Program-made: the position numbers and the translations under genes
Notes under the pieces: generated by a model
Told to the model about the DNA's origin: nothing
The model's database searches: none
What the model saw: the letters and a program-made list of their open reading frames with translations, nothing else
Shown: in pieces, positions 8,723-18,886 of the stretch
Layout: every line of letters begins with the position of its first letter
Position numbering within the stretch: the stretch's first letter is position 1
DNA from: Cylindrospermum sp. FACHB-282
Lineage (GTDB): Bacteria; Cyanobacteriota; Cyanobacteriia; Cyanobacteriales; Nostocaceae
Assembly (NCBI RefSeq): GCF_014697195.1
Contig: NZ_JACJRJ010000026.1
Span: 22,492 to 86,491, forward strand
Length of the DNA: 64,000 nt
Direction: 5' to 3'

Positions 8723-9751
8723 ATGCAATTTATTGATCAAGTAGTAATTGAAGTTGAAGCTGGTAAAGGTGGCGATGGTATTGTGGCCTTTCGGCGGGAA
8801 AAGTATGTACCGGCTGGTGGCCCTTCAGGTGGTAATGGCGGCCGTGGTGGTTCAGTAATTTTTGTGGCGAGAGAAAACCTGCAAACCTTGCTGGACTTTA
8901 GATACAAGCATCTTTTTAAGGCGGAAGATGGCGATCGCGGTGGGCCAAATAATTGCACCGGCGCTGGTGGAAAGGATCTAGTTGTCGAAGTCCCTTGTGG
9001 TACTGCTATTTATGATGCCGGAACAGGAGCAATGCTGGGGGATTTAATTACACCTGGACAAGTTTTTCGGGTGGCTGAAGGCGGTAAAGGCGGACTGGGA
9101 AATCAGCATTTTTTGAGTAACCGCAACCGCGCCCCAGAATTTTCTCTCCCTGGACTTCCTGGGGAAATGAAGGTACTACGCATGGAGTTGAAGCTGTTGG
9201 CGGAGGTGGGAATTATTGGTTTACCAAATGCTGGTAAATCTACTTTAATTTCTTCTTTGTCATCTGCACGCCCCAAAATCGCCGATTATCCTTTCACTAC
9301 CCTAGTACCAAATTTGGGTGTAGTGCGGAAACCAACTGGCGATGGTACTGTTTTTGCGGATATTCCCGGACTGATTGAGGGGGCTTCTCTTGGGGTGGGA
9401 CTGGGACATGATTTCTTGCGTCACATCGAACGGACAAGGGTACTGCTTCACTTGATTGATGCGACTAGTGAGGATGTGATTGGTGATTACAACACTATTC
9501 AGCAAGAGTTGCAAGCTTATGGGCGGGGTTTAGCCAAGCGATCGCAAATTGTGGCGCTAAACAAAATTGATGCGGTTGATCGAGATACAGTCGATTTAGA
9601 AGCATTAGCTACCCAACTAAATCAAATCTCCCACTCCCCAGTTTTCATCATTTCCGCAGTTACTCGCACAGGTTTAGACCCAATGTTGCAAGAAATTTGG
9701 CGAACTCTTGACCAAATGAATACTGCTGAAGCATTGGAGGCTGTTGTGTAA
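8723..9751 (+). CDS. obgE: GTPase Obg/CgtA
   Basis: Ribosome-associated GTPase used in 50S assembly and stress control. Its 342 residues give the Gly-rich Obg fold (1-158, [14 protein letters not shown]), then the G domain with G1 [10 protein letters not shown]3 [10 protein letters not shown]4 NKID and G5 SAV. The start follows AAGGAAGG. Unlike some homologues it lacks a C-terminal OCT extension, which is normal for cyanobacteria. Transcribed alone as far as can be seen. Confidence 0.97.
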   Translation: MQFIDQVVIEVEAGKGGDGIVAFRREKYVPAGGPSGGNGGRGGSVIFVARENLQTLLDFRYKHLFKAEDGDRGGPNNCTGAGGKDLVVEVPCGTAIYDAGTGAMLGDLITPGQVFRVAEGGKGGLGNQHFLSNRNRAPEFSLPGLPGEMKVLRMELKLLAEVGIIGLPNAGKSTLISSLSSARPKIADYPFTTLVPNLGVVRKPTGDGTVFADIPGLIEGASLGVGLGHDFLRHIERTRVLLHLIDATSEDVIGDYNTIQQELQAYGRGLAKRSQIVALNKIDAVDRDTVDLEALATQLNQISHSPVFIISAVTRTGLDPMLQEIWRTLDQMNTAEALEAVV

Positions 9752-9909
9752 TTGATACGGTGATTCTTTTGAGTAAAGTAACAAAAATTTAGTTGACTGA
9801 CTCAAACTGTCAGGCTGGGTTTTATACTGATTCAGCTATCTAGCTTGAGGGTTCCAGCATCTCTGGAACTTCTCGGCGTTCAGCTAATTGAATTACAATT
9901 AAAAGCTTC

Positions 9910-12900
9910 ATGAATCTCGCCGCAATTTTCAAAGACTCTAATTACAAACTATCTCAATTCACACCCCAAGAAATTGACACTTTGGAGAAATCCATTTTGA
10001 TCAAGCAAACTAAAAGTGGGGATGTAGCTTATATTCAATGCTTGGTACGTGGTAAAGAAATTAAATTAACTCCTGAAGAAGCAGTACGACAGCTTTATTT
10101 GCAAGTTTTAACTCAGCGCTATGATTACCCAATAAGCCGCATTACAGTTGAGTACGTTGTCACCTTTGGACGGGAAAAGAAAAAAGCTGATATTGCTATT
10201 TTTGACAAAGATAGACCGAATGTTCCCTACATTATTGTCGAACTGAAAAAGCCCAAGTTAAAAGATGGGAAAGACCAACTACGCTCTTATTGTAACGCCA
10301 CAGGCTCACCGATTGGCGTTTGGACAAATGGTGACGCAATTTCTTACTATCAGCGCAAAGACCCTAACTATTTTGAAGATATTACAGATATTCCTAATGT
10401 TAGCCAAACTTTAGCGGATATTCTCAATGAAAGGTTCACATTAGAAGATTTAATTAAAAAAGATAAACTCGTCAATGAGAAAAAATCGCTAAAGTCCTTA
10501 ATTGAAGAAATGGAAGATGAGGTTTTAGCGAATGCAGGAGTTGATGTTTTTGAGGAATTATTCAAACTCATTTTTACCAAGTTGTATGATGAATGGCTTT
10601 CTGGACAAGGAAAGAATCGTCAAACTCGGTTATTAGAGTTTAGAAATACAGGACAAACGGAAATTGCATTAAAAAATAAGATTCAAGATTTATTTGATAA
10701 GGCCAAGAAACATTGGGAAGGCGTTTTTAGTGAAGATAGCAAAATTGCTTTAACTCCTTCTCATCTGTCGGTGTGTGTTTCTTCTTTAGAGAATGTCAAG
10801 CTGTTTAACTCAAATCTGGATGTGGTAGATGAAGCATTCGAGTATTTGATTAATCAAAGCAGCAAGGGAGAAAAAGGACAATATTTTACGCCTCGATATG
10901 TAATTGATATGTGTGTCAAAATGCTTCATCCTCAAGAGGATGAGTATATGATTGATACAGCGGCGGGTTCCTCTGGGTTTCCAGTACATACAATTTTTCA
11001 TGTTTGGAAACAAATTATTGAGGATGAAGGAATCACTATCAGCAATTTATTTTCTTTAGAAGAAAAGCCTTATCGCTGTGAAAAATATGTGCAGGAAAAG
11101 GTGTTCGCTATTGATTTTGATGAAAAGGCGGTAAGGGTAGCTAGAACACTAAATTTAATTGCAGGGGATGGACAAACTAATGTGTTACACCTGAACACTT
11201 TAGATTTTGAAAAGTGGGATGAGGTAGCACGAGATGAAGATTGGCAGAATATTTATTTTGAGGGACTGAAACGATTAAAGAAACTCCGCCGCAATAAAGA
11301 CAGTTACAAAGAGTTTCAGTTTGATCTGTTGATGGCTAACCCACCATTTGCTGGAGATATTAAGGAATCACAGATTATTAGTAAATATGATTTAGCAAAA
11401 AAGCCTAATGGTAATTGGCAATCAAAGGTGGGGCGAGATATATTATTTATTGAGCGCAATCTAGATTTTTTGAAGCCTGGAGGTAGAATGGCAATTGTTT
11501 TACCTCAAGGAAGGTTTAATAATTCATCAGATAAAGATATTCGCGATTATATAGCAGAAAGATGCCGAATTTTGGCGGTTGTGGGGTTACATGGAAATAC
11601 TTTTAAACCCCATACAGGAACTAAAACTTCAGTTTTGTTTGTGCAGAAGTGGAATGATGACCCGAAAGCGGGGACGTTGTGTCCACGGGTGAAAGATTAC
11701 AACATCTTTTTTGCGACAATGCGGAAGTCGGGAAAGGATAACTCTGGTGAGAAAATTTGCCGCAGGGTATTACTAAGTTCTGAGGAGGGGTTATCAGAAC
11801 AGGAGAAAGACAAAGCATTTTTACAAGATAATCATGGTCATTTGGTGGTTGACCATGATTTATTTAACCATGAGGGAGTGACGGAAGATGGTATTGCTGA
11901 GGCATTTATTGAGTTTGCGAAAAAGGAGAATTTAAGTTTTTTTAAATCTAGCCCATCTGTTACACCGTTTGATGAATTGAAGTATCAGCGGTTAATGGAT
12001 GGGCTGGAAGCGGTTGAGGTTAATTTTAGTAAGGTTAGAGAGCAAGATATTCTCAGACTTGAAGCTGAGTTTTATATTGCAAAGACAAGTACTTTTAGCC
12101 AATTTAAGCGAGGAGAACAAATCATAGATTGTGTACAATATGGAACTTCTAAAGAGTTAAATGAAGTTCAATCAGGTTATCCCGTACTGAGATTAAATGA
12201 GTTTGAAAGCTACTTTATAGGTACACCTGCTAAATATTGTGATTTGATTGATGAGTCTACTTTTATAGATTTAAGACTTATAGCAGGAGATGTCCTTATC
12301 TGTCGAACCAATGGAAATCCAAAATTGGTAGGAAAAAGCGCATTAGTATTGGAAAATACTAATTTTGGTTTTGCTTCTTATCTATTTCGTATTCGTCCAA
12401 AAAAGTCCTTAATTACTCCAGAAGTTTTAACTGTTTTTCTTAATTCAGAATATGGAAGGAAGGAAATTGAAAAATACTCAATGACAGGTAATCAAACTAA
12501 TTTTAGTCCGGCCAAATTTAAAGAGATTATAATACCTTGTTTCACTACTTACTTTCAACATAGTATTGATAAATTAGTCCATAATTCATATAAACTTCTT
12601 AAATTATCTCAATACAATTATCGGCAAGCTGAAGAATTACTGCTTTCAGAACTTAATTTAAAAGACTGGAAACCTACTGAAGAAAATATTGCTGTTAAAA
12701 GTTTTTCATCTTCCTTCCTGGCTTCTGGTCGCTTTGACTCAGATTATTTTTTACCAAAATATGAGCAAGCTGAAGCAGTAATTCAAAACTGTGGTTTTCC
12801 TGTCAGCAAATTAGGCTTATTAATAGAACCTATTCAGAATGGATGGGATTTTCGAGAGTTTACAGATGCAGGTACACCTTATATAAGGGTAGGAGATATC

Positions 12901-13146
12901 AAACTAGGAAAAATTGATATAGAAGGTGCTGCAAAAGTTCCAATTACACAAGCAGATATAGATAAACCTATTGGTTTACAAGTTGGAGATATTCTATTTA
13001 CCCGAAAAGGTAGTTTTGGTAATTCTGCTGTTGTCACAGAAAAAGAAGTACGCAGTATAATTAGTAGTGAGATTATGCTGTTGCGTCTGAAAGGTAAATC
13101 AAAACAAGAAGTTTTACCTGACTACGTTAGTTTATTTCTCAATTAA
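9910..13146 (+). CDS. Single-chain restriction-modification protein (HsdR_N-like nuclease, N6 methylase, specificity domains), interrupted by stop
   Basis: 1078 residues up to a TAA, but the same frame continues to 13431 (about 1173 residues). Domain order: HsdR_N_2-type PD-(D/E)xK nuclease (D94, E111-x-K113); HsdM-like methylase with SAM motif DTAAGSSGF (349 on) and catalytic NPPF (477-480); then two HsdS-like target-recognition repeats from about residue 690. No helicase is present, so this is closer to type IIG/BcgI-like enzymes than classical type I. It would methylate adenine and cut DNA. The TAA at 13144 removes the end of the second recognition domain, so specificity or stability may be lost. 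Confidence 0.9.
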   Translation: MNLAAIFKDSNYKLSQFTPQEIDTLEKSILIKQTKSGDVAYIQCLVRGKEIKLTPEEAVRQLYLQVLTQRYDYPISRITVEYVVTFGREKKKADIAIFDKDRPNVPYIIVELKKPKLKDGKDQLRSYCNATGSPIGVWTNGDAISYYQRKDPNYFEDITDIPNVSQTLADILNERFTLEDLIKKDKLVNEKKSLKSLIEEMEDEVLANAGVDVFEELFKLIFTKLYDEWLSGQGKNRQTRLLEFRNTGQTEIALKNKIQDLFDKAKKHWEGVFSEDSKIALTPSHLSVCVSSLENVKLFNSNLDVVDEAFEYLINQSSKGEKGQYFTPRYVIDMCVKMLHPQEDEYMIDTAAGSSGFPVHTIFHVWKQIIEDEGITISNLFSLEEKPYRCEKYVQEKVFAIDFDEKAVRVARTLNLIAGDGQTNVLHLNTLDFEKWDEVARDEDWQNIYFEGLKRLKKLRRNKDSYKEFQFDLLMANPPFAGDIKESQIISKYDLAKKPNGNWQSKVGRDILFIERNLDFLKPGGRMAIVLPQGRFNNSSDKDIRDYIAERCRILAVVGLHGNTFKPHTGTKTSVLFVQKWNDDPKAGTLCPRVKDYNIFFATMRKSGKDNSGEKICRRVLLSSEEGLSEQEKDKAFLQDNHGHLVVDHDLFNHEGVTEDGIAEAFIEFAKKENLSFFKSSPSVTPFDELKYQRLMDGLEAVEVNFSKVREQDILRLEAEFYIAKTSTFSQFKRGEQIIDCVQYGTSKELNEVQSGYPVLRLNEFESYFIGTPAKYCDLIDESTFIDLRLIAGDVLICRTNGNPKLVGKSALVLENTNFGFASYLFRIRPKKSLITPEVLTVFLNSEYGRKEIEKYSMTGNQTNFSPAKFKEIIIPCFTTYFQHSIDKLVHNSYKLLKLSQYNYRQAEELLLSELNLKDWKPTEENIAVKSFSSSFLASGRFDSDYFLPKYEQAEAVIQNCGFPVSKLGLLIEPIQNGWDFREFTDAGTPYIRVGDIKLGKIDIEGAAKVPITQADIDKPIGLQVGDILFTRKGSFGNSAVVTEKEVRSIISSEIMLLRLKGKSKQEVLPDYVSLFLN

Positions 13147-13431
13147 AAATTTGGTTATTTACAAATAGAACGAAGAGTTCATGGGATGGCATATTACAGC
13201 ATTGCACAGGCTGATATGGCAGATATTTTTATTCCTATTATTTTGCTACCTGAACAAGAAAGAATTGTTCAAAACGTAAATTCATCCTTTGAACTCAAGT
13301 TTAAATCCAAACAAGTTCTAGAAAGTGCTAAAACAGGAGTAGAGAAAGCCATTGAAACCGACGAAGCTACAGCAACAGCTTGGATAAATCAGCAACTGGC
13401 AACCTTGGGTATTAATTGCCTGGATGAATAA
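13147..13431 (+). pseudogene. Detached C-terminus of the restriction-modification protein
   Basis: Immediately after the TAA the same frame reads KFGYLQIERRVHGMAYYSIA, the conserved helix region that ends HsdS recognition domains, then LPEQERIVQNV and a helical tail. An internal ATG at 13186 could start an 81-residue piece, but it has no good ribosome site. A change such as TCA to TAA (Ser codon, giving LNSKFG) would account for the break with one base. Confidence 0.85.
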
Positions 13432-13455
13432 AATCTAATGAAATGAGGTAAACCC

Positions 13456-13761
13456 ATGACTTCAAAAGAACAATTAATCAGAGAAATCGAGGAAGCACCA
13501 GATAATCTAATTGAAGAATTGTTAGATTTTTTATTGTTTGCGAAAGCCAGACGAAATCAACAAAATACTGGTTCAAATTCTGTTATTCAATTAACAGTAG
13601 AATCAAGGGAACAGCAACTTCAGCCGAAAAGTAAACCAATTTGGGAAATATTTGCAGATTTTACCAACGAATTGCCAGAAGAGGTGATCACTCAACTACC
13701 GACAGATGGCGCGGTACAAATTGATCATTACATCTACGGCAAACCAAAACAAGAATCATGA
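13456..13761 (+). CDS. Antitoxin of a VapBC-like pair (DUF2281-like)
   Basis: 101 residues. The N-terminus MTSKEQLIREIEEAPDNLIE followed by ELLDFLLFAK matches the DUF2281-type helical segment found in many cyanobacterial antitoxins; the rest is a polar linker with a C-terminal tail likely to wrap the toxin. A good ribosome site (GAGG) sits before the ATG. Its stop overlaps the toxin start (ATGA at 13758), a typical antitoxin-first arrangement implying coupled translation. DNA binding and autoregulation are inferred from the family. Confidence 0.8.
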   Translation: MTSKEQLIREIEEAPDNLIEELLDFLLFAKARRNQQNTGSNSVIQLTVESREQQLQPKSKPIWEIFADFTNELPEEVITQLPTDGAVQIDHYIYGKPKQES

Positions 13762-14168
13762 GAAGGATTTTTGTAGATACATTTTACTGGGCTGCTTTCT
13801 TCAATCCCAGAGATGAATGGCATTCAACGGTCAAAAGCTTTAGTAAAAGTCTTGTTTCGGTTCGTCTAGTTACAACAGATGAAGTATTAACAGAGTTTCT
13901 CAACTTCTTCTCAGCCTATGATACCAAAATACGGCAAGTGGCTATTCAGAGAGTTCAAGATATCTTGCAAAACGATTATGTTCAGATTGTTCCACAAAGT
14001 CATGACACATTTCTAGCTGGTCTTGAACTCTACAAACAACGTGCTGATAAAGAATATAGCCTCACAGATTGCATTTCTATGCAGACTATGAAGCAATTAG
14101 GAATTACTGAGGTACTAACCCACGATAAACATTTTACCCAAGAGGGTTTTACTATATTGTTTGGATGA
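13758..14168 (+). CDS. PIN-domain toxin (VapC-like ribonuclease)
   Basis: 136 residues with the PIN active-site acidic residues in order: D7 (RRIFVDTFYW), E42 or E46 (TDEVLTEFL), D104 (SLTDCISM) and D123 (LTHDKHF). VapC toxins cleave RNA, often tRNA or rRNA, in a Mg-dependent way and are silenced by the partner antitoxin encoded just upstream with a 4-base overlap. All key residues are present, so the toxin should be active. A strong terminator follows 33 bases later. Confidence 0.88.
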   Translation: MRRIFVDTFYWAAFFNPRDEWHSTVKSFSKSLVSVRLVTTDEVLTEFLNFFSAYDTKIRQVAIQRVQDILQNDYVQIVPQSHDTFLAGLELYKQRADKEYSLTDCISMQTMKQLGITEVLTHDKHFTQEGFTILFG

Positions 14169-14200
14169 GTCAGGGGATGTTTTAAAAGTCCACAATGTGA

Positions 14201-14245
14201 TGTAGTGACTGTCTTGACAATCAAGACAGTCGCTACAATTTTTTT
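14201..14245 (+). terminator. Rho-independent terminator after the toxin gene
   Basis: A 17-bp stem with one mismatch (14201-14217 against 14221-14237, core GACTGTCTTGA) and a 3-base loop is followed by seven T residues. It ends the restriction/toxin-antitoxin transcription block. Confidence 0.9.
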
Positions 14246-14269
14246 AACTGAACCTTATTGATTCAGTAA

Positions 14270-14515
14270 TTAATTTCCGGTTTCAGCAAGTGCTTCTAAA
14301 TGAAAAGCAAGATTATTTAGCGCCATCTGAAGTTCGGAACCGTAAGAAAGACGTCTCCATTTTGGGGATGTGGCGTTGTCTAGGGCAGTTGTATCCAGGT
14401 ATCGCGCAAAAACTACTAGTTTTTCGGAATCTGTTGCGGCTGTTGCCAAATTTTCTAAAAATTCTTGAGGTGTCATGAGTTTGCTTGCAAAGGCGTAAAA
14501 GTCTGAGAACTTCAT
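14270..14515 (-). CDS. Small protein of unknown function (possible)
   Basis: An 81-residue reading frame starting MKFSDFYAFASKLMTPQEFLENLATAATDSEKL and ending in a helical segment with NNLAFHLEALAETGN. Composition is protein-like and mostly helical, without signal or membrane segment. The frame is open further upstream (to 14719), but that extension has low-complexity, repeat-like sequence and is probably not translated. There is no clear ribosome site at 14515, so this may be a remnant. Confidence 0.45.
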   Translation of the reverse strand: MKFSDFYAFASKLMTPQEFLENLATAATDSEKLVVFARYLDTTALDNATSPKWRRLSYGSELQMALNNLAFHLEALAETGN

Positions 14516-14937
14516 CGATGCTATGAAGATAACTGTTACACCACAAGAAGTCTGTTCAAAATTGCTATGTCTAGAAGGTGAACTACGCTGCCGTAAGACG
14601 GACAGAGCTTCCCAATTCATCGGGAATAGCCTCAAGGACTCCGTAGTTCTATTGGTCTGACATTCCCTCCAAGGGCAGGAGTCTTGGTTCCCAAGACCCA
14701 AATCTTTTCCTTGCGACACTTACCTATCAGCTTGGTTTTCGCTTACGGCATTGGTGGTCAAGACATGAATATCTTACCAGAAAACCTGGGGATTCCTCAT
14801 CCATCTGAATATTTGTTTTTGCTGTGCAAAAAATCAATTCCAGATGCAATCCTTATCCCCCGTGGTCACTGAGCTTGTCGAAGTGCTCACAATCCCCACC
14901 TTATGAGTACATTGAAGGTGGGGACTTCCGCGTTCCA
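14516..14937. other. Spacer with dispersed-repeat fragments
   Basis: No supported gene. It contains the imperfect palindrome CACTGAGCTTGTCGAAGTG near 14867-14885, a sequence type found dispersed in many bacterial genomes, and a hairpin of CCCCACCTT (14894-14902) with AAGGTGGGG (14915-14923). The latter lies just past the 3' end of the next minus-strand gene. The whole stretch looks like worn mobile or repeat DNA. Confidence 0.45.
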
Positions 14938-16065
14938 TTAAACTTTAAAAAACCAGTTTTGCCGATACATCAAGAGGGCAACAGCGAACCATAATAAAAC
15001 AGTGGCGATCGCAAATAACAGAGTACCATTTAGCGCCCCCGCCCAAGAGATGAAGAAAGTCTGGTCAATCCAATTATAGGTGCTGGGTGCGTTCTCCCCA
15101 GTGCCGATAGTAGTTTTGGCTAAAATTTTAATTAGCATCACCGAAGCCACAAAAAGTGCGATCGCATTTAAACCCATTATCTCAAAAGGTTTACTCCAGC
15201 GCTTAATCAGTCGCACTTCTATCAGTTCATAACAACCAGCTAGTAACAGCAACGCCCAACCTGATGTAAACACAACGTAGGAACTCGTCCAGATTTTTTT
15301 GTTAAACGGGAATATCCATCCCCACCCCCAACCAATCACCAAACAAGCCACACCAACTAACACCAAACCCAAACTTGTGCGTGATTTTACAGGCTGGCTG
15401 CGTATCCATTCCCCAGCAAAGTAGCCAGCGAGGACACTTACCACAGCGGGAATAGTGCTGAAAAGCCCCTCTGGATCTCCGAGTAAGTTGAAACCATCGC
15501 CTTTATATAGATGTGCCTTGGGTATAATCAAACGGTCAATATAAGCGCCAAAATTCCCCTCCCGCGTCAACACTCCTGCACCATAATCTGGAACTGGCAC
15601 ATACATCATCGTTAACCAATAGCCGAGGAGTAAAACCCCCGCTAGTATCCATTGTCCTTTACGCGGTAGCTGCAAAACTGCCAAAGATGCCAGCAGGTAA
15701 GTCAAGCTGATGCGCTGCAATACCCCCATAAAGCGGATATTACTTAAGTCAAAAGTCCCGACACCCTTATTCCAAAAGCCATTTAGCAGCAACCCCAAAG
15801 CAAAGAGAATGGCGGCGCGGCGCAAGATGCGGAGGTAAACAGCTTTGGTGGGTTTGTTGGCTGCGGTGTATTTTGACAGGGAGAAAGTCATTGCCACACC
15901 GACAATGAAGAGAAAAAAGGGAAACACCAAGTCCGTTGGTGTGCAACCGTTCCACTTAGCATGATCTAAGAGGGGATATATCTCATCTGCGACTCCCGCC
16001 ATGTTGACGAGAATCATCGCTGCGATGGTAATACCGCGAAAAACATCTAGTGAAGTTAGGCGCAT
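14938..16065 (-). CDS. HGSNAT/NagX-like multi-pass membrane acyltransferase (DUF5009 type)
   Basis: 375 residues, roughly ten membrane segments. The opening MRLTSLDVFRGITIAAMILVN and the following HAKWNGCTPTDLVFPFFLFIVG are the signature of the heparan-alpha-glucosaminide acetyltransferase-like family, which moves acetyl groups onto amino sugars across the membrane. Start chosen at that MRLTSLDVFRG Met (16065); a 19-residue upstream extension from TTG does not look like family sequence. The bacterial substrate is not known; cell-wall or polysaccharide modification is plausible. Confidence 0.88.
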   Translation of the reverse strand: MRLTSLDVFRGITIAAMILVNMAGVADEIYPLLDHAKWNGCTPTDLVFPFFLFIVGVAMTFSLSKYTAANKPTKAVYLRILRRAAILFALGLLLNGFWNKGVGTFDLSNIRFMGVLQRISLTYLLASLAVLQLPRKGQWILAGVLLLGYWLTMMYVPVPDYGAGVLTREGNFGAYIDRLIIPKAHLYKGDGFNLLGDPEGLFSTIPAVVSVLAGYFAGEWIRSQPVKSRTSLGLVLVGVACLVIGWGWGWIFPFNKKIWTSSYVVFTSGWALLLLAGCYELIEVRLIKRWSKPFEIMGLNAIALFVASVMLIKILAKTTIGTGENAPSTYNWIDQTFFISWAGALNGTLLFAIATVLLWFAVALLMYRQNWFFKV

Positions 16066-16283
16066 TATGCCGAATGTTGTATTGGAGGATCTAAGAGTAC
16101 TCCTCCTAATGCACCTAATCAAGCAAAATTTATAGACTGGAATACAAGGTAAAATTTTGTTAAGTTACCACATCAAGGAATCTGGGTAACTGGCGGAAAA
16201 TAAATTTCTAGAACAACTTATCTAAGTTGAAAAACCCGATTTCTGCCTAATGAATGAATTTGCAATTGGGAATTTTTTAAATT

Positions 16284-16745
16284 ATGCCGATTAAAGTTGG
16301 AGATACTGCGCCCGATTTCGCGCTACCTGCACAAAATGGCTCAACCGTGAGTTTAAGAGATTTTCGCGGTAAGCAAGCTGTTGTCCTGTACTTTTATCCT
16401 AAAGACGACACGCCAGGATGTACAGCGGAATCATGCGCTTTTCGTGATCAATATGAAGTGTTTAAAGCTGCTGGCGCTGAAGTTATCGGTGTCAGTGGTG
16501 ACTCTAGCGAATCCCATCAGCGTTTTGCTGCCAAGCATCAGTTGCCATTTACTCTTTTGAGTGACAAAGGCGACCAAGTGCGGAAGCTATACGGTGCAAC
16601 TACCGCTTTTGGATTTATTCCCGGTCGTGTTACCTACGTGATTGATCAACAGGGAATTGTGCAATATGTGTTTGATTCCATGTTGAATTTTAAAGGTCAC
16701 GTTGAGGAAACGCTGAAAACTCTGCAACAGCTGAGGGCGAAGTAA
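16284..16745 (+). CDS. bcp: Peroxiredoxin Q/BCP
   Basis: 153-residue thiol peroxidase of the PrxQ class that reduces H2O2 and alkyl hydroperoxides. The peroxidatic Cys is in [16 protein letters not shown], with the second Cys five residues later as resolving Cys, the usual PrxQ arrangement. The C-terminal part has the [18 protein letters not shown] segment of the family. In cyanobacteria these proteins are reduced by thioredoxin. Confidence 0.96.
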   Translation: MPIKVGDTAPDFALPAQNGSTVSLRDFRGKQAVVLYFYPKDDTPGCTAESCAFRDQYEVFKAAGAEVIGVSGDSSESHQRFAAKHQLPFTLLSDKGDQVRKLYGATTAFGFIPGRVTYVIDQQGIVQYVFDSMLNFKGHVEETLKTLQQLRAK

Positions 16746-16780
16746 GAGGGTTTACAGCAATTTCATTTGAAAGACCAAAT

Positions 16781-16810
16781 TGTAGAGACGTTTCATGAAA
16801 CGTCTCTACA
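16781..16810. repeat. 30-bp perfect palindrome between bcp and lrtA/hpf
   Basis: TGTAGAGACGTTTCA is followed directly by its exact complement. It lies between convergent genes and may serve as a two-way terminator hairpin. The same outer word TGTAGAGA also begins the 33817 element, so this is probably a dispersed cyanobacterial repeat. Confidence 0.85.
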
Positions 16811-16831
16811 TATCAAGCATTTAATCAGTGT

Positions 16832-17479
16832 TTATTTAGAGTGGGATTTTTCGGGAATGCCAACATTAGCTTGGGCTGTTTTGCCATTTTTGCCGTTGGT
16901 ATGACCGTTACTGTTGCGGGGTTGAATTACACCATAACCGCCGTGATTGCGTTCGTAAATTACGTTAATTTCTCCTGTTTCGGAATTGCGGAACATATAA
17001 AAGTCATGTCCTACCATTTGCAGTTGTTCTTGGGCTTCTGCAAGGGTCATGGGGGGCATGGAAAAATATTTGGTGCGAACAACTTCGTCTGGTAGTTCTG
17101 GGGTGCGATCGCCGATTAAATCTGTAGCTACCGGCTCAGGAACTATTACTTCATTAGTTGGTATAGGTTGAGTTTTTTGGTCTTGACGACGTTCTTTATA
17201 TTTACGCAGTTGACGGGCAATTTTATCTGCCACTAAGTCAATACTGGCGTATAAGTTCTCGCTGCTTTCCTCCGCCCGGATGACGCTACCATTGGCATAA
17301 ATAGTTACTTCAGCCGCTTGTTTAGTGCTAATTCGGGGATTGCGAGCTACGCTTAAATGCACATCCACTTGATTTGTGATGTTTTGAAAATGACTAACTG
17401 CTTTTTCAATTTTTTGGTGTACATACTCCCGAATCCCATCGGTGATTTCAATATTTTTGCCGTGGATGACAAGCTTCAT
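16832..17479 (-). CDS. hpf: Ribosome hibernation promoting factor, long form (LrtA)
   Basis: 215 residues: an N-terminal S30AE/RaiA domain ([20 protein letters not shown] to about residue 105), a linker, and the C-terminal dimerisation domain ([32 protein letters not shown]). Long HPF proteins join 70S ribosomes into inactive 100S dimers. In cyanobacteria the gene is called lrtA, light-repressed transcript. The ATG at 17479 follows GGGAG; a TTG six codons upstream is within that ribosome site. It ends with a polar, Asn/Gly/Lys-rich tail. Confidence 0.95.
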   Translation of the reverse strand: MKLVIHGKNIEITDGIREYVHQKIEKAVSHFQNITNQVDVHLSVARNPRISTKQAAEVTIYANGSVIRAEESSENLYASIDLVADKIARQLRKYKERRQDQKTQPIPTNEVIVPEPVATDLIGDRTPELPDEVVRTKYFSMPPMTLAEAQEQLQMVGHDFYMFRNSETGEINVIYERNHGGYGVIQPRNSNGHTNGKNGKTAQANVGIPEKSHSK

Positions 17480-18107
17480 GTAAACTCTCCCGCTCAATAT
17501 TTGATGTGAATTTGTGTTGTATGAAAAGAAATTGCGGTAAGGTCTATCACTGCTGCCAACACAAATCGCGAACTTTTTTGGTACATTGCTGGTGTGCCTG
17601 CGCTACGCTTGGTGCATCTAGAGTTGTCTCTACCCATAACCTTGATTGATCTCCCAATCTCTGCGCTAGTCTTCAATTGGTTGTCAGGCAATTGAATAAC
17701 TATCTACAACTCCTGTGTGAGGTAATCTCAGCTACAGCCTTCGTGGCTGCCTTCTAGGTTAAAGCCAAGTTTACACAACTAGGAGCAGTTGCTCTGGAGT
17801 CTCCTTGTGGAGGTTTGCTTGCTGCTGATAGACAACACAAGTCTTTGTGGAAGTTTTATCCTGATAGATGCCTTCAACTTCTGAGATGTCATCAGCCAGC
17901 GCTTTTGTTCCTATTGTCTTGGCGTGATGCTTATTGCAGAGAATTCCTCCCAACACCATTGAGGTTATATATCCAAACTAGCACTTTGTAATTTCTAAAA
18001 CAGATTCCCTTGATGTTCCTTTAAGATCCTTTGCAAAGCTTGACATTTATCGAATCTCTCCTGGTAACTTGTAAAATTTTCTCTCTTCAACTTAGTAGAT
18101 TTTTGCC
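17480..18107. other. Spacer between divergent hpf and lipB; likely hpf 5' leader
   Basis: About 630 bases without a supported gene. Known lrtA genes of cyanobacteria have a long untranslated leader that governs light-dependent mRNA stability; the GC-moderate stretch up to about 17780 could be this leader (inference). Short frames at 17494-17691 and 17771-17959 lack protein-like features. Confidence 0.4.
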
Positions 18108-18782
18108 ATGAACGATAGTATCGAAATACACAAATATCGTTGTTTGTTATACAACCAGGAGTTGATGCCGTATCTAGATGCTCATCGTTGGCAGCGATCG
18201 CTTCTGGCTGAACGCATCAACAACCCCAGTCTGGATGATGTGTTAATTTTGCTGGAACACCCGCCTGTGTACACTTTGGGGCAGGGAGCAAACCCAGAAT
18301 TTATCAAATTTGACCAAGATAAAAGTGAATATGAGGTGCATAAAGTTGAACGCGGTGGTGAGGTAACTTACCACTGTCCTGGACAGCTGGTGGGGTATCC
18401 AATTTTAAATCTGCAACGTTACCGTCAAGACTTGCATTGGTATTTGCGACAATTGGAAGAAGTATTAATTCGCGTTCTGGCAAAATACGGCTTACAGGGC
18501 GATCGCATACCCGCTTTTACTGGTGTTTGGCTAGAAGGGCGCAAGGTTGCTGCTATCGGTATTAAAGTTAGTCGCTGGATTACCATGCACGGCTTTGCCT
18601 TAAACGTTTGTCCAGATTTGACAGGCTTTGAGCGGATTGTACCCTGTGGGATTGCTGATAAGTCGGTGGGTAGTTTAGCCGAATGGATTCCTGGTATTTC
18701 TTGTCAAGAAGTTCGTTTTGATGTATGTCAGTGTTTTGCTGAGGTTTTTGGTGTGGAATTAGTCGAGTCTCAGCTACCCTGA
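18108..18782 (+). CDS. lipB: Octanoyl-(acyl carrier protein):protein N-octanoyltransferase LipB
   Basis: 224 residues. LipB transfers octanoate from ACP to lipoyl domains, the first step of endogenous lipoate synthesis. Signature stretches are [11 protein letters not shown], the [18 protein letters not shown] motif, and [20 protein letters not shown] with the catalytic Lys; the acyl-accepting Cys is in RIVPCGI. Length and order match the family. The ATG at 18108 has only a weak ribosome site. Confidence 0.97.
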   Translation: MNDSIEIHKYRCLLYNQELMPYLDAHRWQRSLLAERINNPSLDDVLILLEHPPVYTLGQGANPEFIKFDQDKSEYEVHKVERGGEVTYHCPGQLVGYPILNLQRYRQDLHWYLRQLEEVLIRVLAKYGLQGDRIPAFTGVWLEGRKVAAIGIKVSRWITMHGFALNVCPDLTGFERIVPCGIADKSVGSLAEWIPGISCQEVRFDVCQCFAEVFGVELVESQLP

Positions 18783-18886
18783 ACTTTGATTAAATTTTAA
18801 CCGGATCTTATTTAGTTCTTAGAAAAAAACACCTAAGGTTACTTGCAAAATTGTCATAGTTGTTCTTAAATTGTAACCATTTACCA

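Noticed and set aside
14516..14719. 68-residue N-terminal extension of the small 14270 protein
   Set aside because: Falls in repeat-like sequence without a ribosome site; the part from MKFSDF looks like the real protein if it is expressed.
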